This document shows, in pieces, positions 16,986 through 27,212 of a DNA stretch of 64,000 nt. Position 1 is the stretch's first letter; every line of letters starts with the position of its first letter. Position numbers and translations under genes: made by a program. The notes beneath the pieces were generated by a model that was given only the letters and a program-made list of their open reading frames with translations, searched no databases and was not told where the DNA came from. This stretch comes from Actibacterium atlanticum. GTDB taxonomy: Bacteria > Pseudomonadota > Alphaproteobacteria > Rhodobacterales > Rhodobacteraceae. The stretch is taken from NCBI RefSeq assembly GCF_000671395.1, contig NZ_AQQY01000004.1:215243-279242 (forward strand), read 5' to 3'.

Positions 16986-18107
16986 TCACAGCAAAGTGCG
17001 CTCAACCACCCACCAAGCCCCGACCAGACCGATGGCCACCGAAATCGGCATTGCGACAACCGGGCGATACCACGGCTTATGGCGCGCCCAACTGGCCACG
17101 GCGATATAGGCAATCGCGATCACCGTCAGCTGACCGATCTCAACACCAATATTGAACCCGATCAAATCCGCGACAAACCGCGATGGGTTCAGCCCGACAT
17201 CCCCCAGCACGCTGGCAAAACCCAGCCCGTGCAGCAGCCCAAAGCCGAAAACCAGCCCCAGCCGAAGCGGCCCGATCTGACCGCCACGCAGGTTTTCGAA
17301 CGCGATGAACACGATCGATGCCGCGATAAGAGGTTCAACGATTTCAGGTGAAACAGTGACGATTTTCAGGGTCGCAAGCGCCAATGTCACCGTATGCGCC
17401 AAGGTAAAGGCAGTGACCTGCCACAACAGTGGCCCCAGCTTGGCCGAAAAGAAAAAGATGCCCAGCACGAACAGGATATGATCCAGCCCTTTGGGCAGGA
17501 TATGTTCAAACCCGATCACGATGAATTCGCCGAACTCACGCAAGGCGGACTTCTGGGCAATGCCCTCACGCGGCAGCGGGTCGCTCATCGTGCCTGCACT
17601 CAGATAGCCGGTATATAGGTCATCCCCCGCACCCTGCTGCCGCAGAACCAACGCACCATAACCGGGATTCCAGCCAATGCTGACGGGCGCGGTGCCTTCG
17701 GGCAAAGCCGCGCGCAAAATCAGCACCGATTCGCGGGGCAGTTGAACATCGCCGACCTCGGGAATGCGTAAATCGACCAGCTCGGGCGTGATCCGGGTGC
17801 CTTCGACCTCAATGCGAATGTCACTGGCGATGCGCGGCCAGGCCCTGTCAAACGCCGCGCGAAACTCGGCTGGCTCTTGCGCGCGCAACCGATCATAAAA
17901 TCCAGACAGCGGGGAATCATTCGTATCTTCAAGCCCATTCAAATCGACCCCGGCGACAATTCCTTCCAGCGCCAATCGCAATTCAACCCGAGCTTCCTGC
18001 GCGTTTACCGTCACGTCGCCGACGGCGGGTTGAACCTCGTGCGCGCTAACCGAAAAAGCCAACAGGGTTGACATGATCACCCCACGCATCAAGTTGCCAA
18101 TAAACAT
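16986..18107 (-). CDS. HupE/UreJ-family membrane protein with periplasmic N-domain
   Basis: About 373 residues: a short signal, an extracytoplasmic domain of roughly 190 residues, then six or seven helices of the HupE/UreJ_2 type with metal-ligand candidates EHILPKGLDHILF, AHTVTLALA and HGLGFASVLGD. Such proteins are linked to nickel or cobalt uptake. The start is uncertain: ATGs at 18125, 18107, 18089 and 18074 are all in frame, and 18107 gives a normal signal length. It lies head to head with a DUF4198 gene, a known companion of metal permeases. Confidence 0.8.
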   Translation of the reverse strand: MFIGNLMRGVIMSTLLAFSVSAHEVQPAVGDVTVNAQEARVELRLALEGIVAGVDLNGLEDTNDSPLSGFYDRLRAQEPAEFRAAFDRAWPRIASDIRIEVEGTRITPELVDLRIPEVGDVQLPRESVLILRAALPEGTAPVSIGWNPGYGALVLRQQGAGDDLYTGYLSAGTMSDPLPREGIAQKSALREFGEFIVIGFEHILPKGLDHILFVLGIFFFSAKLGPLLWQVTAFTLAHTVTLALATLKIVTVSPEIVEPLIAASIVFIAFENLRGGQIGPLRLGLVFGFGLLHGLGFASVLGDVGLNPSRFVADLIGFNIGVEIGQLTVIAIAYIAVASWARHKPWYRPVVAMPISVAIGLVGAWWVVERTLL

Positions 18108-18123
18108 ATGGATGGCCTGTCCC

Positions 18124-18927
18124 ATGCGTCTGCCCCTGTTTCTTCTGTTCGCTTTACTTAGTGCGCCTGTCGCGCTTGCCCATGAATCCTGGCTTCAACC
18201 CCAATCTTATCGCGTTGGCTCTGGCGACGCCATCATCGCAGACATCCGCGTGGGGGAAAATTTCAAGGGTATCGCGCTGTCGTACTTTCCAGCCCAGGTC
18301 TCGCGTTTGTCCATGATTTCAGGTGAAACAGAGACTGATCTGACCCCGCGCCTGGGGGACAAACCCGCCATACAAACCGTCGCGCCCAAGCGCGGCCTTG
18401 TGACGCTGGTGCACGTGACCGCCGGAAACTTCCTGACCTATTCCGAATGGCAGAAATTTCTGAACTTTGTCAGCCACAAAGATTTCCCCGGCCTGCCCCA
18501 GGCACATCTGGATCGCGGCCTGCCGCAGACAAAGTTCCGCGAAAGCTATACCCGGCATGTCAAAAGCCTGATCGCCGTGGGCAGTGGCACGGGGATGGAT
18601 CGCCAGATTGGCCTAAGGGCTGAGATTGTAGCGCTGGCCAACCCCTATCTGCCGTTCTCCGGGGATCTTCCCGTACAGGTATTTTTCGAAGGCCAGCCCC
18701 GCCCCAACGCGCAAGTCGAAGTGTTTGAGATGGCCCCGGACGGCGCGGTCGAAGTCTCTCTGACCCGAACCGATGCTGACGGTGTTGCGCAGATACCGGT
18801 AAAGACAGGATACGCCTATCTGCTGGATGCGGTGGTGTTGCTGGATACCGGCAATGATGATGTCAAAGCCGGCCCAGTCTGGGAAAGCCACTGGGCCGCG
18901 CTCACGTTCCAGATTCCGGCGCAATAG
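18124..18927 (+). CDS. DUF4198 periplasmic protein
   Basis: A 267-residue exported protein with signal peptide MRLPLFLLFALLSAPVALAH, then a conserved HESWLQP start to the mature chain, typical of DUF4198 (a family tied to nickel/cobalt uptake). The C-terminal half includes a PNAQVEVFEM carboxypeptidase-regulatory-like beta sandwich. Its start codon is 16 bases from the probable start of the divergent HupE/UreJ gene, and it ends four bases before the convergent sugar dehydrogenase gene. Likely role: periplasmic metal handling for the permease, by inference. Confidence 0.8.
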   Translation: MRLPLFLLFALLSAPVALAHESWLQPQSYRVGSGDAIIADIRVGENFKGIALSYFPAQVSRLSMISGETETDLTPRLGDKPAIQTVAPKRGLVTLVHVTAGNFLTYSEWQKFLNFVSHKDFPGLPQAHLDRGLPQTKFRESYTRHVKSLIAVGSGTGMDRQIGLRAEIVALANPYLPFSGDLPVQVFFEGQPRPNAQVEVFEMAPDGAVEVSLTRTDADGVAQIPVKTGYAYLLDAVVLLDTGNDDVKAGPVWESHWAALTFQIPAQ

Positions 18928-18930
18928 AGC

Positions 18931-20040
18931 CTATTTCGGCGTCACGCGCCACACCTCGCCGGTGCCATCCACCAGCACGATCAACGCGCCGTCCGGGGCT
19001 TGTTCTACGTCGCGGATGCGATAGCCGGGAAACAGACGCTCTTCGGTTGCGACACGCCCCTCTTTCAGCCGCAGCCGCACCAACCCACCGGGATTGAGCG
19101 ACGCGATGTAAACGTCGCCCTTGGCAAACATCGGCCCGTCGTAAAACAACATCCCACCGGGGGCGATCACCGGATCCCAATAATAGATCGGCTGTTCCAT
19201 GCCTTCTGCCTGCGTGATGCCCTTGCCCACGCGGGTGCCGTTGTAGTTCTCACCATACGAAATCACCGGCCAGCCATAGTTGGCGCCGCGTTTGATGACG
19301 TTCAGCTCATCGCCACCTTGCGGGCCATGTTCGACCGTCCACAATTGCCCCGTCGCATCCAACGCCGCGCCCTGAATGTTGCGGTGCCCCATGCTCCAGA
19401 TCGTGGTTTGGCCCTCCTTGATCCGCAGCACTTTGCCATAGGTAGACTTGGGATCCTGCGCCAGATCCCGGTCCGTGAAGCGCTCGCCGGTGGTCACAAA
19501 CAGTGCCCCATCCGGCGCAAACACCAGCCGCGAGCCATAATGCAACGGACTTAGGCTGGGATTGGGCTGCACAAAAACGTCTCTAACATTGCGCAATTCG
19601 GCTCTGTCGGCGCTCAACTCACCTTGTCCGACCGCCAAAGACGTGCGCCCTGCCCCAACCGGTTTAGCATAGCTCCAATAGACCAGACGATCCGTGGCAA
19701 AACCCGGGCTGATCGCCACATCCAACAAACCGCCCTGCGCCCTTACCGCGATCTTAGGCATCCCCATGATCGGCGCCGAAAGCCCGCCCTGGGTCGCCAA
19801 AACATGCAGCGTGCCTTCACGGTCGCTCAACAGGTAGTCCCCGCCCGGCAAGGGCGCGATGCCCCATGGGTGTTCCATGCCTTCGGCCAGAATTTCAGTC
19901 TCTAACGCACCTGAAATGGCTTCGGGCGCACGGGTCTGCCCCTCAAAAGCGGGTTTGAAATGCGGAACGTTCGGCGGGTCTTGCGCGACCTGCGCCCAGG
20001 CAGGCGCCGCCAGCAGCAGTAAAGCGATCAAATGTTTCAT
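18931..20040 (-). CDS. PQQ-dependent (YliI-type) sugar dehydrogenase
   Basis: A 369-residue periplasmic beta-propeller enzyme with signal MKHLIALLLLAAPAWAQ. Family blocks are HPWGIAPLPGGDYLL, HYGSRLVFAPDGALFVTTGE, GHRNIQGAALD, EHGPQGGDELN and NYGWPVISYGENY. Homologues oxidise aldose sugars with PQQ and calcium. PQQ biosynthesis genes are not in the window, so the cofactor source is unknown. It abuts DUF4198 convergently; queG lies 35 bases upstream on the same strand. Confidence 0.9.
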   Translation of the reverse strand: MKHLIALLLLAAPAWAQVAQDPPNVPHFKPAFEGQTRAPEAISGALETEILAEGMEHPWGIAPLPGGDYLLSDREGTLHVLATQGGLSAPIMGMPKIAVRAQGGLLDVAISPGFATDRLVYWSYAKPVGAGRTSLAVGQGELSADRAELRNVRDVFVQPNPSLSPLHYGSRLVFAPDGALFVTTGERFTDRDLAQDPKSTYGKVLRIKEGQTTIWSMGHRNIQGAALDATGQLWTVEHGPQGGDELNVIKRGANYGWPVISYGENYNGTRVGKGITQAEGMEQPIYYWDPVIAPGGMLFYDGPMFAKGDVYIASLNPGGLVRLRLKEGRVATEERLFPGYRIRDVEQAPDGALIVLVDGTGEVWRVTPK

Positions 20041-20075
20041 AGCATCAGGCTACACCGGCAAACTGCTCGGTGTCC

Positions 20076-21113
20076 TCACTTTTTCGATAGCCGCGCCACC
20101 GCCCAGCGCGCCGCGTCCGCAACGGTATCATCCGGGTCATCCAAAAGAGCCTGTGCAGGGTGCAATAGAGACGCATCCCCCGAGTTTCCGATCGCATAGA
20201 GCACATTGCGTACAAAACGGTTGCGCCCAATCCGCTTGATCGGAGAGCCAGAAAAATGCGCGCGAAACCCAGCGTCATCCAGCAAAGCCAGATCGGCCAG
20301 CTTTGGCGCGATCAGATCGTCGCGCGCGGCGTATTTCATCTCGGACGCCTCGACCGCGAACTTGTTCCACGGGCAGGCCGCCAGACAATCGTCACAGCCA
20401 TATATCCGGTTGCCCATCTTAGCCCGCAGCTTTTCGTCGACGGGGCCATGGTGTTCAATCGTCAGATAAGAAATGCAGCGCCGCGCGTCTATCTGATAGG
20501 GCGCCGGAAAAGCATCCGTCGGGCAGGCCTCAAGGCAGGCGGTACAATTGCCACAATGGTTGATTTCGGGTGTATCAGGCTCGAATTCCACGGTGGTGAA
20601 CAGCGCGCCCAGAAAGAACCAACTGCCCAGATCTCGCCCCAGCAGGTTGGTGTGCTTGCCCTGCCAGCCAAGGCCCGCAGCCTGCGCCAAAGGCTTTTCC
20701 ATCACCGGGGCCGTGTCGACAAAAACCTTGATTTCCTCGCCCGGCGCTTGTTCCAGCAACCAACGCCCCAGCCGCTTAAGCCGCTTCTTGGCGACATCGT
20801 GGTAGTCACGATTGCGGGCATAAACCGAAATCGCCGCGCGGTCGGGTTGGGCGATCACCTCCATCGGGTCTTCGTCGGGCGTATAGGGTTCGGCCAGCAT
20901 GATCACGGACTTGGCCTGGGGCCACAGGGCCGCCGGGTTGCCGCGCCACTGCATCCGCTCGGCCATCCAGCCCATCTGGCCGTGATAGCCCTGTTCAACA
21001 AAGGCGGCCAAACGATCAGGCAGCTCCGGCACCGCATCGGGCCGCATAATGCGACACTTGGCAAAGCCTTCCTCAAGCGCGCGCGAAATCAAAGCCTGTT
21101 TCAGCACGGGCAA
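20076..21113 (-). CDS. queG: Epoxyqueuosine reductase
   Basis: A cobalamin- and iron-sulfur-dependent enzyme that makes queuosine in tRNA from epoxyqueuosine. The 345 residues include an N-terminal B12-binding region ([11 protein letters not shown]), then two [4Fe-4S] motifs, [16 protein letters not shown] and [14 protein letters not shown], and a C-terminal HEAT-like tail. Length matches the family. It is 12 bases after the GST gene on the same strand. Confidence 0.95.
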   Translation of the reverse strand: MPVLKQALISRALEEGFAKCRIMRPDAVPELPDRLAAFVEQGYHGQMGWMAERMQWRGNPAALWPQAKSVIMLAEPYTPDEDPMEVIAQPDRAAISVYARNRDYHDVAKKRLKRLGRWLLEQAPGEEIKVFVDTAPVMEKPLAQAAGLGWQGKHTNLLGRDLGSWFFLGALFTTVEFEPDTPEINHCGNCTACLEACPTDAFPAPYQIDARRCISYLTIEHHGPVDEKLRAKMGNRIYGCDDCLAACPWNKFAVEASEMKYAARDDLIAPKLADLALLDDAGFRAHFSGSPIKRIGRNRFVRNVLYAIGNSGDASLLHPAQALLDDPDDTVADAARWAVARLSKK

Positions 21114-21125
21114 CCGCCTGACGGA

Positions 21126-21791
21126 TCAAAAATCCAGATCAGCATAATGGGCCGGCGGCGGAAATCCGGACACCTGATCAGCCAGCAGCCCGCGAAACGC
21201 CGGGCGCGATTTGATCTTGGCGTACCAGTCTTTGACATTGGCGCTCCGGTTCCAGTCGACATCGGAAATATAATCCAAACAGGACAGGTGCGCAGCCGCC
21301 GCAAAATCAGCCAGCGTCATCACATCCCCGGCCAGCCACCGGCGTTGATCCAGCAACCAGGTCATGTAGTCCAGATGATACTTGATCTTCTGCGCGCCCG
21401 CTTTGACGTTCTTGCTGTCCGGGTAACCCTGCCCCATGACCTTTTTATTGACCCGCTCATAGAGCAGCTTCGACGTCACCTCGTTGTGGAACTTATCGTC
21501 AAACCACGCCACCAAACGGCGCACTTCATACCGTGCAGCGGGGTCGTTGGGCATCAGCGACGGGGTGGGATGCGTTTCCTCGATATACTCACAAATCGGC
21601 GTGCTTTCTGACAGGGTACGCCCATCCATGCGCACCACCGGAATTTTGCCCGCAGGATTGCGGCGCATGAACTCGGGCGATTGTTCCCAGTACTTTTCTT
21701 CGATCAGCTCCAGTTCGATCTTTTTCTCCGCCATCACCAAGCGCACCTTGCGACAAAACGGAGACAGAGGAACATGGAACATGCGATTCAT
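21126..21791 (-). CDS. Glutathione S-transferase family protein
   Basis: A 221-residue cytosolic protein with a thioredoxin-like N-domain (FHVPLSPFCRKVRL, a Cys-containing active-site start, then PAGKIPVVRMDG and SESTPICEYI) and a helical C-domain (MTLADFAAAAHLSCLDY). The Ser/Cys arrangement is of the beta/omega-like bacterial type. The start is ambiguous between ATGs at 21806, 21791 and 21782 because no clear ribosome-binding site is visible. The substrate is unknown. Confidence 0.85.
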   Translation of the reverse strand: MNRMFHVPLSPFCRKVRLVMAEKKIELELIEEKYWEQSPEFMRRNPAGKIPVVRMDGRTLSESTPICEYIEETHPTPSLMPNDPAARYEVRRLVAWFDDKFHNEVTSKLLYERVNKKVMGQGYPDSKNVKAGAQKIKYHLDYMTWLLDQRRWLAGDVMTLADFAAAAHLSCLDYISDVDWNRSANVKDWYAKIKSRPAFRGLLADQVSGFPPPAHYADLDF

Positions 21792-21850
21792 GGCGCGACC
21801 CAGCACTTAGAGAAGAATATCCACCCTCTTGCCGTGCGCGGGCGGGATTT

Positions 21851-22582
21851 TCAACCACCCAGACAGGATGCGCGGCCATCCGCCTGTATCGTGGCAGCGC
21901 CATCCATCACCCGCGAGACCCGGCGCAGCAGGTCTGGCGGCAGGTCGGCAGCATTGCGCCCCTTGGGGTTGGGCAACACCACAGCCAGACGCGCCGCCTG
22001 TTTGGCAGTCAGATCGGCGGGCATCTTGCGGAAGTAATGCCAAGCGGCGGCCTCTACGCCGAAAACACCTTCGTCGAACTCGGCCACGTTCAGATAAATC
22101 TCGATGATCCGATGCTTGGGCCAGGCGGCTTCGACCATGGGCGTGATGAATGCCTCAAGCGCTTTGCGCAGCCAACTGCGGTTTTGCCACAAGAAGACGT
22201 TCTTGACCGTCTGCTGGGTCAGGGTCGAGCCCCCCCGCCGTGCCCCCTCGCGCAGCGCCGCGCGGATCGCGGCCATATCAAAGCCCCAGTGAGCACAGAA
22301 ATTGGCGTCCTCGGCCGCGACGACAGAACGCGCCAGAACCGGGGGGATTTCCTCCAGCGGGATCCACTGACGCTGAACCTCGCCCAAACGGCGCTGTTCG
22401 GCCCAGATGGTGTGGGTAATCGGCGGGTTGATGACCCGATAGGCCACCACCGCAAAAGCCAGAGCCAAAAACAGAACCGAGGCCACCCGCACACCACGCC
22501 ACACCAGCTTGCGCAAAGGCGGGATCGCCCTGCGCCAAGACAGCTTCGATTCGGTTTTCTTCTTGCCGGTTTTCTTTGCCAC
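21851..22582 (-). CDS. mtgA: Monofunctional peptidoglycan glycosyltransferase
   Basis: A 243-residue bitopic membrane enzyme that polymerises lipid II. A basic N-tail (MAKKTGKKK) and one helix (residues about 32-50) precede the GT51 domain, which holds the catalytic Glu in VVAAEDANFCAHWGFD, then GGSTLTQQTVKNVFLW and the second Glu in EIYLNVAEFDEGVFG. No transpeptidase domain follows. Length fits MtgA. Confidence 0.95.
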   Translation of the reverse strand: MAKKTGKKKTESKLSWRRAIPPLRKLVWRGVRVASVLFLALAFAVVAYRVINPPITHTIWAEQRRLGEVQRQWIPLEEIPPVLARSVVAAEDANFCAHWGFDMAAIRAALREGARRGGSTLTQQTVKNVFLWQNRSWLRKALEAFITPMVEAAWPKHRIIEIYLNVAEFDEGVFGVEAAAWHYFRKMPADLTAKQAARLAVVLPNPKGRNAADLPPDLLRRVSRVMDGAATIQADGRASCLGG

Positions 22583-22614
22583 GCAGCGCAGTTAGCACGA
22601 CTTCCCGAAACCAC

Positions 22615-22643
22615 AAAGGGCCGGGAACATGTCCCGGCCCTTT
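22615..22643 (-). terminator. Strong terminator after gltB
   Basis: A perfect 12-bp inverted repeat, AAAGGGCCGGGA with TCCCGGCCCTTT, and a five-base loop, 19 bases past the gltB stop. The T run is only three long and is symmetric on both strands. Confidence 0.75.
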
Positions 22644-22661
22644 GCGCAATGTATGTGTCGA

Positions 22662-25600
22662 TTACTCCGCAGGGATGGCGGTCTCTTCGATGCCCAGCGG
22701 GTGGGGCAGCTTGTCCAGCATCTCTTTCGGGCAGACCTGAACAAAGTTGCCGCGCTCAAGATCCCAGTGCTGCAGGATGTCTGCCGCTTTCAAAGACCCG
22801 GTCTCGGCCACGTGGCGTTCGATCAGGCCTTTCAGCTGCTCTTCCCAATGGGGGTCTGCAACCGGGCAGGTCACCAGCGTTTCCATGTTCATCATGTCCG
22901 CGCTCGCGCCTTCGGGGTCATACAGATAGGCCATGCCACCGGTCATACCGGCGCCAAAGTTCGCGCCGATAGTGCCCAGAATGACAGCCGTACCGCCGGT
23001 CATGTATTCACAGCCACAGGCACCACAACCTTCGATCACCACTTTCGCGCCCGAGTTCCGCACCGCGAAACGCTCGCCCGCGCGGCCCGAGGCAAACAGG
23101 TAACCATCGGTCGCACCATACAGCACCGTGTTGCCCACGATGGTGTTATCAGCGGCCACCAGCGGGCTGACCTGCGGCGGACGTACCACCACAGTACCGC
23201 CCGACAGACCTTTACCGACATAGTCGTTGGCGTCGCCCGACACTTCGATCTTCAGACCTGGTGCCGCAAAGGCCCCCAGCGACTGACCGGCCGAACCGGT
23301 CAGCTTGACGGTCAGATGATCGGGCTGCAGCGAGTTGCGCATGCCGAAGTTCTGCACGATGTGGCTGGACACGCGGGTACCAACCGTCCGGTCAGTGTTC
23401 TGCGTGGCATAAGACAGCTGCATCTTTTCGCCGTCTTCCAGGAACCGATGCGCATCACGCACGATTTGGGCGTCCAGCGTATCGGGCACCACGTTGCGCG
23501 GCTTGTTGCGGTCGTAAACGATGTCCGCAGCCCCATCCACAGTCAGCAGCAGCGGGTTCAGGTCCAGATCATCCAGATGCGCCGAACCACGGCTGACCTG
23601 CGCCAGTAGATCGGCACGGCCAATGACCTCGTCCAAAGTGCGCGCGCCAATCGAGGCCAGAATCTCGCGCACTTCCTGCGCGTAGAAGGTGATCAGGTTC
23701 ACGACCTTGTCGGCATTGCCGGTGAATTTGCCGCGCAGGCGTTCGTCTTGGGTACAGACGCCAACCGGGCAGGTGTTGCTCTGGCACTGACGCACCATGA
23801 TACAGCCCATCGCGATCAGCGCGGCGGTGCCGATACCGTATTCCTCGGCGCCCAGCATTGCGGCCATAACGATGTCACGACCCGTGCGAAGACCCCCATC
23901 GGTCCGCAAAGTCACGCGACCGCGCAGCTTGTTCATTGCCAGAACCTGATGTGCCTCGGTCAGGCCCATCTCCCATGGCAGACCGGCATATTTGATCGAG
24001 GTCGCAGGCGACGCGCCCGTGCCCCCATTGTGGCCCGAGATCAGGATGATATCCGCCTTGGCCTTGGCCACACCCGCAGCAATCGTCCCAACGCCGCTCG
24101 ATGCCACCAGTTTCACGGTCACCTTACAACGCGGGTTGATCTGTTTGAGGTCATAGATCAGCTGCGCCAAGTCCTCGATACTGTAAATATCGTGGTGCGG
24201 CGGCGGTGAAATCAGCGTCACACCTTTGGTCGAGTGACGCAGGCGCGCAATCAGGTCCGTGACCTTCATACCGGGCAGCTGACCGCCCTCGCCGGGCTTG
24301 GCGCCCTGCGCGACTTTGATTTCCAGCTCTTCACAGTGGTTCAGATATTCGGCGGTCACGCCGAAACGGCCTGATGCCACCTGTTTGACCTTGGCCGACG
24401 GGTTGTCACCATTGGGTTCCGGCACGAAATGCGCCGGATCTTCGCCGCCCTCACCCGAATCCGATTTGGCGCCGATACGGTTCATCGCGACGTTAAGGGT
24501 TTTGTGTGCCTCGGGCGACAGCGCCCCCAGCGACATGCCCGGCGTCACGAAACGCTTGCGGATCGAGGTGATCGATTCGACCTCTTCGATCGGAATCGGC
24601 TTACCGATAGGCTTGATGTCCAGCAGGTCACGCAGATGGATCGGCGGGTTCGCCTGCATCGCAGCCGAGTACCGCTTCCACATCTCAAAGCTGCCACGGT
24701 CACAGGCCGATTGCAGCATATGCATGGTCTGAGCTTCCCAAGCGTGCTTTTCGCCGCTGTGGCGGGCTTTGTAGAACCCCCCGATGGGCAGAACCTGATC
24801 GGCGCCGATAAAGCCCTTGGCGTGCACCTCTTCCAGCTTCAGCTGAATGCCGTGCACACCAATGCCGGAAATCCGGCTGTGCATGCCGGGGAAATATTCC
24901 GCCACCATGGCGCGGCTCAGCCCGACGGCTTCGAAGTTCAGACCACCGCGATAGGACGAGATCACCGAGATCCCCATCTTCGACATGATCTTCAACAGAC
25001 CCAGATCCACCGCCTTGCGATAGTTCGCAACCGCCTTTGTCAGCGGCAGGTCCAGCAAGCCGCGCTCAATACGGTCGGCAAGGCTGTCTTCGGCCAGATA
25101 GGCGTTCACCGTGGTCGCACCACAGCCGATCAGCACGGCAAAGTAATGCGGGTCGATACATTCCGCCGACCGCACGTTCACCGAACAGAAAGTCCGCAGC
25201 CCCTTGCGTGTCAGCCACGAATGCACGGCGCTGGTGGCCAGGATCATCGGCATCGCAACCTTGTCGGCGTCTTGATACTGATCGGTCAAAACAAGATGGC
25301 CCGCGCCTGAACGCACCGCATCCTCGGCCTCGGCCCGGATACGCGCCAGCGCTTCACGCAGGGCATTGTCATCGGAGCCAGCCGGGAACGTACAGTCGAT
25401 TTCGGTCATCGGCGATTTGAACGCGCTGACCATCTCATCGAACTGTGCATTGCCCACGAACGGGCTTTCCAGAACCAGAATTTCGGTCTGGCTGCCATCT
25501 TCGTCCAGCACGTTTTTCAGATTGCCGAACCGTGTCTTCAACGACATCACGCGATATTCACGTAGGCTGTCGATCGGCGGGTTGGTGACCTGACTGAAGT

Positions 25601-27200
25601 TCTGACGGAAGAAGTGGCTCAGCGGGCGGTACTTTTTCGACAGCACAGCCGACGGCGTGTCATCCCCCATCGAGGCAATCGCCTCTTTGCCATCATCCGC
25701 CATCGGCAGCAGAATCTGCTCGACCTCTTCGATGCTGAAACCCGCAGCGATCTGACGCTGGCGCAGCTCTTCGCCCTTGAACATCGGGGCTTCGGTCACA
25801 GCGGCCAGCTGATCGTCCAGCTCGTGGATTTTGCCGACCCATTCGCCGAACGGTTGGCTGGCGGCCAGCTTGTCTTTGATTTCGGTGTCGTGGAACAATT
25901 TGCCCTCGGCGGTGTCCACGGCGATGATCTGCCCCGGGCCAAGCGCGCCTTTTTCGACAACAGTGGCTTCGTCAATCGGCACCATGCCCGCTTCCGAGCC
26001 AGCAATTAGCATACCGTCACCCGTCACCACGTAACGCATCGGGCGCAGACCGTTGCGGTCCAGACCGGCACAGACCCAGCGACCGTCGGTCATGGCCAAA
26101 GCGGCGGGGCCGTCCCACGGCTCCATGACCGAGTTGCAATAGCTGTACATGTCGCGCCAAGCCTCGGGCAGCTCAACCGCCTGCTTAGACCACGATTCCG
26201 GCACCAGCATGGTCTTGGCCATGGGGGCCGAACGGCCAGCACGCACCAAAACCTCGAACACCGAATCCAACGCAGCCGAGTCCGACGCGCCACCGGCAAC
26301 GATCGGTTTGATATCCTCGGCCAGGTCCCCAAAGAACGAGCTCGCCATGCGAATCTCGTGGCTCTTCATCCAGTTCAGGTTGCCCTTCAGCGTGTTGATT
26401 TCACCGTTATGGGCCAACATGCGGAAAGGCTGCGCCAGCCACCACTGCGGGAACGTGTTGGTCGAATAGCGCTGGTGATAAATCGCGAAGGTCGATTCAA
26501 AGCGCTCGTCCTTCAGGTCCGGGTAAAACTCGGCGACCTGCTCGGCCAGCATCATGCCTTTGTAGATGATCGAGCGGCACGACAGCGAGCACAGGTACAG
26601 CTCGCTGATTCCAGCGGCGGCAGCGGCTTTTTCGATGCGGCGGCGGATCACATACAGTTCGCGCTCAAAGGTCTCTTCATCGACACCCTTCGAGTTCGAG
26701 ATAATGATCTGCTCAATCTCAGGGCGGGTCGCGTTCGCCTTATCACCCAGGCACGAAGTGTCGACCGGCACATGACGCCAGCCATAAATGTAATAGCCCA
26801 TGCGCAGAACTTCGGATTCCACGATCGTCCGGCAGGTTTCCTGTGCACCGAAATCAGTGCGCGGCAGGAATACCTGACCAACAGCGATCAGCTTGTCCAT
26901 GTCCGGCTCGTGGCCGTTGCGACGGATCTGGTCATAGAAGAACGGAACCGGGATCTGCACGTGAATACCAGCGCCATCACCGGTCTTGCCGTCAGCGTCC
27001 ACAGCACCGCGGTGCCAGATCGCCTTCAGCGCGTTGATGCCGTTTTCAACAACCTTCCGCGAGGGCTTGCCGTCAACCGCGACAACAAGGCCAACGCCAC
27101 AGGACGAATGCTCATCGTCTTCGCGGTACAGGCCGTGCTCGGCCATATAGGCGCGTTTCGCCTGTTCCTGTGCCACCCACTGTTCATCATACTTGGTCAT
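22662..27200 (-). CDS. gltB: Glutamate synthase (NADPH) large subunit
   Basis: It makes two glutamates from glutamine and 2-oxoglutarate in ammonium assimilation. The 1512-residue protein carries an N-terminal propeptide before the nucleophile Cys34 (HSSCGVGLVV), a class II amidotransferase domain, a central domain, the FMN barrel (GHNGGTGASPATSIKYAG), a three-cysteine [3Fe-4S] site (CIMVRQCQSNTCPVGVC), and the C-terminal beta-helix. AAGGAGAG precedes the ATG. It follows gltD after a 270-bp gap containing a phased repeat array and a short ORF. Confidence 0.98.
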   Translation of the reverse strand: MTKYDEQWVAQEQAKRAYMAEHGLYREDDEHSSCGVGLVVAVDGKPSRKVVENGINALKAIWHRGAVDADGKTGDGAGIHVQIPVPFFYDQIRRNGHEPDMDKLIAVGQVFLPRTDFGAQETCRTIVESEVLRMGYYIYGWRHVPVDTSCLGDKANATRPEIEQIIISNSKGVDEETFERELYVIRRRIEKAAAAAGISELYLCSLSCRSIIYKGMMLAEQVAEFYPDLKDERFESTFAIYHQRYSTNTFPQWWLAQPFRMLAHNGEINTLKGNLNWMKSHEIRMASSFFGDLAEDIKPIVAGGASDSAALDSVFEVLVRAGRSAPMAKTMLVPESWSKQAVELPEAWRDMYSYCNSVMEPWDGPAALAMTDGRWVCAGLDRNGLRPMRYVVTGDGMLIAGSEAGMVPIDEATVVEKGALGPGQIIAVDTAEGKLFHDTEIKDKLAASQPFGEWVGKIHELDDQLAAVTEAPMFKGEELRQRQIAAGFSIEEVEQILLPMADDGKEAIASMGDDTPSAVLSKKYRPLSHFFRQNFSQVTNPPIDSLREYRVMSLKTRFGNLKNVLDEDGSQTEILVLESPFVGNAQFDEMVSAFKSPMTEIDCTFPAGSDDNALREALARIRAEAEDAVRSGAGHLVLTDQYQDADKVAMPMILATSAVHSWLTRKGLRTFCSVNVRSAECIDPHYFAVLIGCGATTVNAYLAEDSLADRIERGLLDLPLTKAVANYRKAVDLGLLKIMSKMGISVISSYRGGLNFEAVGLSRAMVAEYFPGMHSRISGIGVHGIQLKLEEVHAKGFIGADQVLPIGGFYKARHSGEKHAWEAQTMHMLQSACDRGSFEMWKRYSAAMQANPPIHLRDLLDIKPIGKPIPIEEVESITSIRKRFVTPGMSLGALSPEAHKTLNVAMNRIGAKSDSGEGGEDPAHFVPEPNGDNPSAKVKQVASGRFGVTAEYLNHCEELEIKVAQGAKPGEGGQLPGMKVTDLIARLRHSTKGVTLISPPPHHDIYSIEDLAQLIYDLKQINPRCKVTVKLVASSGVGTIAAGVAKAKADIILISGHNGGTGASPATSIKYAGLPWEMGLTEAHQVLAMNKLRGRVTLRTDGGLRTGRDIVMAAMLGAEEYGIGTAALIAMGCIMVRQCQSNTCPVGVCTQDERLRGKFTGNADKVVNLITFYAQEVREILASIGARTLDEVIGRADLLAQVSRGSAHLDDLDLNPLLLTVDGAADIVYDRNKPRNVVPDTLDAQIVRDAHRFLEDGEKMQLSYATQNTDRTVGTRVSSHIVQNFGMRNSLQPDHLTVKLTGSAGQSLGAFAAPGLKIEVSGDANDYVGKGLSGGTVVVRPPQVSPLVAADNTIVGNTVLYGATDGYLFASGRAGERFAVRNSGAKVVIEGCGACGCEYMTGGTAVILGTIGANFGAGMTGGMAYLYDPEGASADMMNMETLVTCPVADPHWEEQLKGLIERHVAETGSLKAADILQHWDLERGNFVQVCPKEMLDKLPHPLGIEETAIPAE

Positions 27201-27212
27201 GGGTTCTCTCCT

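Noticed and set aside
20256..21611. A 451-residue plus-strand frame opposite queG and the GST gene
   Set aside because: It spans two real genes antisense and has low-complexity His/Arg/Gln-rich composition typical of shadow frames.
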